Assembly (NCBI GenBank): GCA_964555825.1
Contig: CAZKTY010000043.1
Span: 1 to 5,997, forward strand
Reading direction: 5' to 3'
Origin: CAIRYW01 sp964555825
Lineage (GTDB): Bacteria > Patescibacteriota > Minisyncoccia > Phycocordibacterales > CAIRYW01
DNA length: 5,997 nt
The notes under the pieces are model-generated. The model had not been told where the DNA came from, did not search any database, and worked only from the letters and a program-made list of their open reading frames with translations. A program made the translations under genes and the position numbers. Positions 1 to 4,250 of this stretch are shown here, one piece after another (the stretch's first letter is position 1; each line of letters starts with the position of its first letter).

Positions 1-519
1 ATAAATATATGTGAAGAATATGGAATGAGGGGTTTGGGTATTGATATCTCATCAACAGGAATTGAACAGGCAAAGAACAAAACAAAAGATAAAAAATTAG
101 ATATTGATTACATAGCGATGGAGGTCAAAGATAAGCTTCCTCTTGAGGATGCAACTTGTGACATTGTTTTAGATATGATGACCTCTCACTTTTTAAATGA
201 GATAGATAGAAAGACCTTAGCTTTGGAGATCGCTCGTGTAATAAAACCTTATGGTTGGGTCTTGTTTAAGACCTTTATAATGGATGGAGATAGTCATGCA
301 AAAAGACTGATCAGAGAATTTCCAGCTGGAGAAGAGGGAAGTTATATTCATCCTAAGATAAAAGTAGCAGAACATGTTTTCACGGAGCAAGAGATCTATG
401 ATCTTTTTTCTGCAAATTTCAAGATATTCAAGATGCTAAAAAGTTATAAGCATGTACTTGATGGCAAACCGCACAAAAGAAGGACTGTTTCCGTATATAT
501 GGAAAGAAAGAGGGATTAA
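1..519 (+). CDS. Class I SAM-dependent methyltransferase, 5'-truncated by the window edge
   Basis: The reading frame is open from base 1 and reads INICEEYGMRGLGIDIS before the first internal ATG at 25. The true start therefore lies outside the window, and 172 residues are visible. The GLGIDIS segment is the end of the second beta strand of a Rossmann-fold methyltransferase, whose acidic residue normally binds the ribose of S-adenosylmethionine. The preceding glycine-rich motif I is cut off. Later come a DIVLDMMTSHFL strand and helix (motif IV region) and IKPYGWVLFKTF (the usual strand after an 'I/LKPGG' turn). This order is typical of the Methyltransf_11/25 type. The substrate cannot be read from the sequence. 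The C-terminal tail is basic (KPHKRRTVSVYMERKRD). It ends with TAA 33 nt before the DUF5069 gene, which may share its transcript. The fold is secure; the specific function is unknown. Confidence 0.85.
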   Translation: MNICEEYGMRGLGIDISSTGIEQAKNKTKDKKLDIDYIAMEVKDKLPLEDATCDIVLDMMTSHFLNEIDRKTLALEIARVIKPYGWVLFKTFIMDGDSHAKRLIREFPAGEEGSYIHPKIKVAEHVFTEQEIYDLFSANFKIFKMLKSYKHVLDGKPHKRRTVSVYMERKRD

Positions 520-529
520 ATTAAGATCC

Positions 530-547
530 AATTATTAATTAATAATT
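530..547. repeat. Perfect 18-bp A/T palindrome
   Basis: AATTATTAATTAATAATT is identical to its reverse complement. It lies between the methyltransferase stop (517-519) and the ATG at 553, ending 5 bp before that start. It has no loop and contains only A and T, so it is a poor RNA hairpin. It could be a protein-binding site, or chance in AT-rich intergenic DNA. Confidence 0.5.
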
Positions 548-552
548 AAAAA

Positions 553-1002
553 ATGGAACAAAAAATACAAGCAAAAGATCTTACCAAAGAAGCTCCAAGA
601 AGTCCTTATGAGTTGATCGGTGGTTTTGCGATCCTTGCTAGAACAATTGATAAATGTAGAGCTTTCATTGCAGGAACAATAGGTGAGTATCATTTTGATT
701 GTCCTTTGGATAATCTTCTCTTCGGCTTTAAAGGTATAGACGCACAAGAATTCAAAAGTTATGTTGCAGGTGGAGCAAGTGATGAAGAAATAGGAAAATG
801 GGTATTTGAAAAAGGTCTTCCAAAGACAGATGGAGAGATAAAATTATGGAGCGAACATTTCCACAGTGATCTTTCTTATTCAACTGATCCAAAGAAAAGT
901 GAATGGTTCAAAGGTGAATGTGTTAGATTAGGTCTTGATCCGATGAAAACTACTTTGTTTGATTATTTGGAAGTGGATGATAAGGATAGTTTCAAGAAAT
1001 AA
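553..1002 (+). CDS. DUF5069 domain-containing protein
   Basis: This is a 149-residue soluble protein of unknown function. The N-terminus DLTKEAPRSPYELIGGFAIL (residues 9-28) followed by RTIDKCRA matches, from memory, the DUF5069 signature 'DLTKRPPRSPRERLGGYVILPRMLDKGRA'. GEYHFDCPLD (44-53) and a hydrophobic FKGIDAQEFK segment also match the family. The second half has an acidic helix (GASDEEIGKWVFEKG), a WSEHFHSD segment, and a C-terminal LGLDPMKTTLFDYLEVDD that resembles the usual family ending. No signal peptide or membrane segment is seen. No Shine-Dalgarno precedes the ATG, only A/T-rich sequence. This start is chosen because it places the conserved DLTK motif at the expected N-terminal position. 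No biochemical role can be assigned. The next gene is a tRNA with its own promoter-like element. Confidence 0.85.
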   Translation: MEQKIQAKDLTKEAPRSPYELIGGFAILARTIDKCRAFIAGTIGEYHFDCPLDNLLFGFKGIDAQEFKSYVAGGASDEEIGKWVFEKGLPKTDGEIKLWSEHFHSDLSYSTDPKKSEWFKGECVRLGLDPMKTTLFDYLEVDDKDSFKK

Positions 1003-1008
1003 TATCAA

Positions 1009-1037
1009 TTAAATTGAAAAAGCTGTCTGTTTATAAT
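1009..1037 (+). promoter_or_regulatory. Putative promoter of tRNA-Thr(GGU)
   Basis: A perfect -10 hexamer TATAAT lies at 1032-1037. The -35 at 17-bp spacing (TTAAAT, 1009-1014) is weak. The predicted transcription start near 1044 gives a leader of about 16 nt before the tRNA. The -10 sits inside an inverted repeat (CTGTCTG at 1023-1029, CAGACAG at 1046-1052). Assignment rests on the hexamer and position alone. Confidence 0.5.
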
Positions 1038-1052
1038 ACTATTGGCAGACAG
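1023..1052 (+). repeat. 7-bp inverted repeat flanking the tRNA-Thr(GGU) -10 element
   Basis: CTGTCTG (1023-1029) and CAGACAG (1046-1052) are exact reverse complements separated by 16 bp that include TATAAT. As RNA they would make a 7-bp stem with a large loop followed by TAATTTT, a poor terminator for the upstream DUF5069 gene. As DNA they could be an operator overlapping the promoter. Either reading is tentative. Confidence 0.45.
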
Positions 1053-1059
1053 TAATTTT

Positions 1060-1135
1060 GCCGTTGTAGCTCAGTTGGTAGAGCACGTCATTGGTAATGA
1101 CGAGGTCTCCGGTTCAATCCCGGACAACGGCTCCA
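1060..1135 (+). tRNA. tRNA-Thr (anticodon GGU)
   Basis: A complete 76-nt cloverleaf with the 3' CCA encoded. The acceptor stem is GCCGTTG (1060-1066) with CAACGGC (1125-1131). The D stem is GCTC/GAGC (1069-1072, 1081-1084). The anticodon stem is CGTCA/TGACG (1086-1090, 1098-1102) around loop TTGGTAA, so the anticodon at 1093-1095 is GGT. The variable loop is AGGTC. The T stem is TCCGG/CCGGA with the regular loop TTCAATC. All stems pair fully. The discriminator base is U (1132), followed by CCA. It decodes ACC and ACU. It has its own promoter-like element and a terminator 9 nt downstream, so it looks like a monocistronic tRNA unit. Confidence 0.97.
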
Positions 1136-1144
1136 TCTTAAAAC

Positions 1145-1177
1145 AAAAACACCATCTCAAATTGAGATGGTGTTTTT
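1145..1177. terminator. Bidirectional intrinsic terminator
   Basis: AAAAACACCATCTC is followed by a short loop and the complementary GAGATGGTGTTTTT, a stem of at least 14 bp. The CACCATCTC/GAGATGGTG core is flanked by five A on one side and five T on the other, so it has a U-run in both directions. On the plus strand it ends the tRNA-Thr(GGU) transcript. On the minus strand it lies 18 bp past the stop codon of the DUF378 gene. Confidence 0.88.
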
Positions 1178-1195
1178 CTAAAGATAAGATCGAGA

Positions 1196-1426
1196 CTATA
1201 CAGGAGTCTTCATATCTGAAGACTTTCCACAAACTTTGCAATCTTTTTTATGGAGTACTAGAACTAAGATAGCTGCAATTCCAACAAGGATGTAAATAAC
1301 CCTTGAGACGATCGCGTCTTGTCCTCCAAATAGAGTTCCGACATCCCAACCAAAGAGTCCTACCAAAAGCCAATTAAGACCACCGATCACGAGCAGGATA
1401 TAAGAAATCACATGAATAAATTTCAT
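1196..1426 (-). CDS. DUF378 family small membrane protein with a C-terminal CxxC tail
   Basis: A 76-residue membrane protein. Two hydrophobic segments are visible, about residues 4-26 and 39-58. The first contains GGLNWLLVGLFGWDV (15-29), which matches the DUF378 hallmark 'GGINWGLVGLFGFDL' as I remember it. The second (SRVIYILVGIAAI) matches the family's closing 'SRIVYILVGLAGL'. The role of DUF378 proteins is unknown. After the second segment there is a polar tail, HKKDCKVCGKSSDMKTPV, with C63-x-x-C66, which I do not remember as part of the core family and which could bind a metal or be redox-active. The start at 1426 is the only ATG that keeps the first membrane segment intact, and no Shine-Dalgarno precedes it. 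The stop is TAG. The gene is convergent with tRNA-Thr(GGU) and shares its terminator. Confidence 0.88.
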   Translation of the reverse strand: MKFIHVISYILLVIGGLNWLLVGLFGWDVGTLFGGQDAIVSRVIYILVGIAAILVLVLHKKDCKVCGKSSDMKTPV

Positions 1427-1483
1427 AGTATTTGCTTAATAAGGTTGATAATTTCGACCTTGAGTGTTTTTTCACTGCTCATA

Positions 1484-1489
1484 ATTATA
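1484..1489 (-). promoter_or_regulatory. Putative -10 element for the DUF378 gene
   Basis: On the minus strand the sequence reads TATAAT, about 57 bp upstream of the DUF378 start, giving a leader of roughly 50 nt. No good -35 is found at 16-18 bp. A TTGTAA (1504-1509) sits at only 14 bp. In such AT-rich DNA a lone hexamer is weak evidence. Confidence 0.35.
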
Positions 1490-1554
1490 TAACAAGTTTG
1501 AATTTTACAACTATCAGAAAAGATGTCATTTTTTATAATTTTGTATAGAATACA

Positions 1555-1583
1555 AGGACAATTAAGGGTAAATTGTGTATAAC
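1555..1583 (+). promoter_or_regulatory. Putative promoter of tRNA-Thr(CGU) and prfB
   Basis: AGGACA at 1555-1560 (four of six to TTGACA, ending in the conserved GACA) is 17 bp from TATAAC at 1578-1583 (five of six). The predicted start near 1590 leaves a leader of about 9 nt before the tRNA, a normal length. A second TATAAT at 1534-1539 lacks a comparable -35. No terminator lies between the tRNA and prfB, so this promoter could drive both. Confidence 0.5.
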
Positions 1584-1598
1584 TTTTGGAGTTGGTAT

Positions 1599-1674
1599 GC
1601 CGATGTAGCTCAGTTGGTAGAGCAGGCGCTTCGTAAGCGTCAGGTCGACGGTCCGATTCCGTCCATCGGCTCCA
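1599..1674 (+). tRNA. tRNA-Thr (anticodon CGU), with C at position 55
   Basis: A complete 76-nt cloverleaf with encoded CCA. The acceptor stem is GCCGATG (1599-1605) with CATCGGC (1664-1670). The D stem is GCTC/GAGC. The anticodon stem is GGCGC/GCGTC (1625-1629, 1637-1641, one G-U pair) around loop TTCGTAA, so the anticodon at 1632-1634 is CGT, decoding ACG. The T stem is GACGG/CCGTC. The T loop reads TCCGATT, so position 55 (base 1653) is C where nearly all elongator tRNAs carry U, the substrate for pseudouridine 55. The rest of the fold is intact. The discriminator is U, as in the other tRNA-Thr here, and the two share a 19-base D-arm region. It lies 15 nt upstream of prfB with no terminator between. 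Confidence 0.95.
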
Positions 1675-1689
1675 GAAGCATTTAAACAA

Positions 1690-2562
1690 ATGAAAGAAGA
1701 AAAAGAAAAAAGAATAAAAGAAATTGAGGAGCAAATGATATCAGCAGATTTTTGGTCTGATAAGGATCGTGCTCAAGTTTTGATAAAAGAACTTCAGGAA
1801 TTGAAAGCAACTGTTGACGGGGGAAGTCCTTATGATTCTGGAGATGCTGTTATGACCATATTTTCAGGAGCAGGAGGTATTGATTCTGAAGATTTTGCTT
1901 CGATGCTTCTTTCTATGTATCAAAAATTTGTTGCAAAAAAAGGTTGGGACATCCATTTGATCCATGAGAACAGAAATGATCATGCAGGTATCAGAAATAT
2001 AACTTTTGAGATAAAAGGTAAAAAAGCCTATGGCATCTTGAAGAATGAATCTGGGGTTCATCGTCTTGTAAGATTATCGCCATTCAATTCAAAAAGTTTG
2101 AGGCATACATCTTTTGCTATGGTCGAGGTAATCCCAAAATTTGAAAAGCAAATGAATATAGAAGTTCCAGAATCTGAATTGAAGATCGAATTCTCAAAAT
2201 CCAGCGGTCCTGGCGGACAGAACGTCAACAAAAGAGAGACTGCTGTTCGAATTGTGCATATCCCTACAAAGATAGCTGTACATGTGGACTCGGAAAGGAA
2301 CCAGGGACAGAACAAAGAAAAGGCCCTTGAGATCTTGAAAGGAAAACTCTACACGATCATGGAATCAGAAAGACAAGCAAAAGAAAAAGGGATGCAAATT
2401 TCTAAGACAACTGACGTTGAATGGGGAAATCAGATCCGCTCGTACGTTCTACATCCATATAAGATGGTCAAAGATCATAGAACAAATGTTGAAACAGCAA
2501 ATACTGAGGCTGTTTTTTCAGGTGATATAGAAAAATTCATAGAGGCAGAAAAAGATCTGTAA
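1690..2562 (+). CDS. prfB: Peptide chain release factor 2 with a shortened domain 1
   Basis: Class I release factor that reads UGA and UAA in the ribosomal A site and triggers hydrolysis of peptidyl-tRNA. The stop-recognition tripeptide SPF is at residues 130-132, in LVRLSPFNSKSLRHTSF; SPF rather than PxT identifies RF2. The catalytic GGQ is at 175-177 in SSGPGGQNVNKRETAVRI. The conserved C-terminal WGNQIRSYVLHPYKMVKDHRT is present. At 290 residues it is about 75 shorter than E. coli RF2 (365). Against the E. coli protein as I remember it, the offset is 25 at the conserved Trp (W22 here) and 75 at both SPF and GGQ. The loss is therefore about 25 residues at the N-terminus plus about 50 between W22 and the core, all in the helical domain 1. 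The frame upstream is open only to a TAG at 1618 inside the tRNA and has no other start, so ATG 1690 is the start. There is no room for the usual programmed frameshift leader. Another in-frame ATG at 1735 follows GAGGAG, but starting there would discard family-conserved residues. Confidence 0.93.
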   Translation: MKEEKEKRIKEIEEQMISADFWSDKDRAQVLIKELQELKATVDGGSPYDSGDAVMTIFSGAGGIDSEDFASMLLSMYQKFVAKKGWDIHLIHENRNDHAGIRNITFEIKGKKAYGILKNESGVHRLVRLSPFNSKSLRHTSFAMVEVIPKFEKQMNIEVPESELKIEFSKSSGPGGQNVNKRETAVRIVHIPTKIAVHVDSERNQGQNKEKALEILKGKLYTIMESERQAKEKGMQISKTTDVEWGNQIRSYVLHPYKMVKDHRTNVETANTEAVFSGDIEKFIEAEKDL

Positions 2563-2603
2563 ATTTTGTACTAGCGGTCAGCTCAAAAATGTAATAAAAT
2601 GGT

Positions 2604-2631
2604 TTGACTAAGAGGTCTTAGCTAAGATAAC
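2604..2631 (+). promoter_or_regulatory. Putative promoter of the ftsE-ftsX-pyrG unit
   Basis: TTGACT (2604-2609, five of six to TTGACA) is 16 bp from GATAAC (2626-2631, four of six to TATAAT). The expected transcription start near 2638 is only a few bases before the ftsE ATG at 2642, so the message could be nearly leaderless, which would explain the lack of a Shine-Dalgarno. Nested palindromes fill the spacer between the two hexamers. Confidence 0.5.
2608..2627. repeat. Nested palindromes in the ftsE promoter spacer
   Basis: CTAAGA (2608-2613), GG, TCTTAG (2616-2621), CTAAGA (2622-2627). The first two arms form a 14-bp inverted repeat. The second and third form a perfect 12-bp palindrome, TCTTAGCTAAGA. 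Three copies of one hexamer in alternating orientation between the -35 and -10 look like an operator. No regulator can be named. Confidence 0.5.
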
Positions 2632-2641
2632 AGTTTTTTAT

Positions 2642-3322
2642 ATGATTTACTTTGATAAAGTCACAAAAAAATATCCAAATAAATCCGTTGCTCTTGAGGA
2701 CATAACAATTTCTGTAGAGCCTAACGAATTTGTTTCTATTGTAGGACATTCAGGAGCAGGTAAGACTACTTTGCTCAAAATGATCCTTGGAGAAGAATTG
2801 CCAACAACAGGAAGTGTCTATTTTGAGTCTGTGAATATTCACAAATTAGGCAAACATGAGATAAACAAATACCGCAGAAGGATAGGAACAGTATTCCAAG
2901 ATTTTAGATTGCTGCCTCATCTGACCGTCTTCGAGAACATTGCTTTTGCTATGGAGGCTTCAGGAAGGAGTGAAGAAGATATCTCTTCTGATGTTCCTCA
3001 TGTTTTGGAACTCGTGAACCTTTCTGACAAGATGTTGAGTTTTCCAAGACAACTTTCAGGAGGAGAGAAACAAAGAGTTGCGATCGCAAGAGCTATCGTC
3101 AATCAACCCGATATTATCATTGCAGATGAGCCAACAGGAAACCTCGATCCTATTTCAAGCAGAGAGATCATTGATATACTTCAGAAGATAAATGAATTAG
3201 GAACCGTTGTTATTCTCGCCACCCACAACAAAGACATTGTCGATGCTTTGGGTAAGAGGGTTATCACAATGGAGAAAGGAAAAGTTATTAGAGACAACAA
3301 AAAGGGTAAGTTCGTTATGTAA
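2642..3322 (+). CDS. ftsE: Cell division ATP-binding protein FtsE
   Basis: ATPase subunit of the FtsEX complex. It sits on the inner face of the membrane at the divisome, where ATP hydrolysis drives a conformational change in FtsX that activates peptidoglycan hydrolases. All ABC ATPase motifs are present: Walker A GHSGAGKTT (35-43, K41), Q-loop Q86 in TVFQDFRLL, signature LSGGEKQ (138-144), Walker B IIIADE (158-163, E163) followed by the PTGNLD D-loop region, and switch histidine H195 in LATHNKD. The length of 226 residues is normal for FtsE. Assignment to FtsE rather than another small ABC ATPase rests on the FQDFRLLP segment and on ftsX starting 5 nt downstream. The ATG at 2642 places the first strand (MIYFDKVTKKYP) as in homologues. 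No Shine-Dalgarno is present; a promoter-like element lies immediately upstream. Confidence 0.95.
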   Translation: MIYFDKVTKKYPNKSVALEDITISVEPNEFVSIVGHSGAGKTTLLKMILGEELPTTGSVYFESVNIHKLGKHEINKYRRRIGTVFQDFRLLPHLTVFENIAFAMEASGRSEEDISSDVPHVLELVNLSDKMLSFPRQLSGGEKQRVAIARAIVNQPDIIIADEPTGNLDPISSREIIDILQKINELGTVVILATHNKDIVDALGKRVITMEKGKVIRDNKKGKFVM

Positions 3323-3327
3323 AAAAT

Positions 3328-4248
3328 ATGCTTTGGATAAATATAAAAAGAATAGTTAGACTTGGTTTTATAAATTTTGCTAGAAATATCTCAGTCTCAA
3401 TTGCGGCTGTACTTATTACAACAGTTGCTTTGTCTGTTGTTGCTTCTCTTATGTTCACTAGAGCTGTTCTTAGTTCAACTTTGTCCCAAATAGAGAATGC
3501 TGTTGATATAAGAGTGTATCTTTCTACTTCTGCTTCTGATGATGAGATCACTAGTCTTCAAAAAAGAATTCAGGCACTTCCTGAAGTAGATAAAGTGACC
3601 TATTCAACAAGTGATCAAGAACTTGCAGATTTCACAAGCAGACACCAGAACGATCAGCTTACCCTTCAGGCAATTGAAGAAGTAGGAAATAATCCTTTTG
3701 GAGGATCTTTGAGTATCAAGGCAAAAGACATCTCGCAGTATTCTGGAATAGCATCTTTCTTAGATGCAGAACAGAATCAGTCTCAAAGCAGTATTGTTGA
3801 CCGCGTCAATTATGCTAGAAACAAACAGGCTATTGATGTCATAAACAAGATGATCTCCTCATCAAAAAAACTTGGGATCATCGGCGTTATCTTCTTCTCT
3901 TTAATATCGCTTCTTATTACCTACAATACGATCAGTCTTGCAATATACATGGCAAGGGAGGAAATATCCGTAATGAGGCTTGTGGGAGCTAGTACGCGCT
4001 ATATTAGGGGTCCTTTCGTGATCAGTGGTCTTATATATGGACTTTGTGCAGCCGTACTATGTTTGATCTTGGTTCTGCCTGTCACTTACTGGATCGGTCC
4101 TAAGATATATGACCTTGGAACGGGGATAAATTTGTTCAACTACTATATTTCAAATATTCTTGAGTTTATTGGCGTCGTTTCATTGTCAGGCTTAGCAATT
4201 GGTGCCTTGTCAAGCTATCTGGCTGTCAGAAAATATCTTAAAATCTAG
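3328..4248 (+). CDS. ftsX: Cell division protein FtsX (permease-like)
   Basis: Membrane partner of FtsE. The 306 residues show the FtsX layout: a short basic cytoplasmic N-terminus (MLWINIKRIVRLG), a first membrane helix at about 21-43, and an extracytoplasmic domain of roughly 135 residues (about 45-180, with VDIRVYLSTSASDDEI and LPEVDKVTYSTSDQEL). Three more helices follow at about 184-206, 230-254 and 279-300. Between helices 2 and 3 is the conserved cytoplasmic loop MAREEISVMRLVGAS, the family's 'EIxxMRLVGAS' segment thought to couple to FtsE. The external domain is where hydrolases or their adaptors bind in other bacteria; the partner here is unknown. Translation starts 5 nt after the ftsE stop without a Shine-Dalgarno, so coupling to ftsE is likely. 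It ends in TAG, 2 nt before pyrG. Confidence 0.95.
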   Translation: MLWINIKRIVRLGFINFARNISVSIAAVLITTVALSVVASLMFTRAVLSSTLSQIENAVDIRVYLSTSASDDEITSLQKRIQALPEVDKVTYSTSDQELADFTSRHQNDQLTLQAIEEVGNNPFGGSLSIKAKDISQYSGIASFLDAEQNQSQSSIVDRVNYARNKQAIDVINKMISSSKKLGIIGVIFFSLISLLITYNTISLAIYMAREEISVMRLVGASTRYIRGPFVISGLIYGLCAAVLCLILVLPVTYWIGPKIYDLGTGINLFNYYISNILEFIGVVSLSGLAIGALSSYLAVRKYLKI

Positions 4249-4250
4249 GT

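Noticed and set aside
535..747. Minus-strand open frame opposite the DUF5069 gene
   Set aside because: It is antisense to a clearly conserved protein and shows no family features.
1042..1272. Plus-strand 76-codon open frame over the first tRNA and its terminator
   Set aside because: It runs through a complete tRNA gene and a strong hairpin and overlaps the convergent DUF378 gene. The product resembles nothing known.
1599..1674. Second tRNA considered as tRNA-Arg or a pseudogene
   Set aside because: The 7-base anticodon loop TTCGTAA puts CGT at positions 34-36, which is threonine. All stems pair and CCA is encoded, so it looks functional despite C55.
1684..1700. Possible frameshift site at the TGA overlapping the prfB ATG (1691-1693)
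   Set aside because: A +1 shift there leads into a frame different from prfB, and the upstream frame lies in the tRNA.
1423..1734. Minus-strand 103-codon open frame over the second tRNA
   Set aside because: It overlaps tRNA-Thr(CGU) and the start of prfB. Its Phe-rich start is the reverse of the Lys/Glu-rich prfB N-terminus.
1864..2315. Two minus-strand open frames opposite prfB
   Set aside because: Both are antisense to conserved RF2 coding sequence, with no motif of their own.
3315..3551. Minus-strand open frame opposite the start of ftsX
   Set aside because: Antisense shadow of the conserved ftsX N-terminal region.
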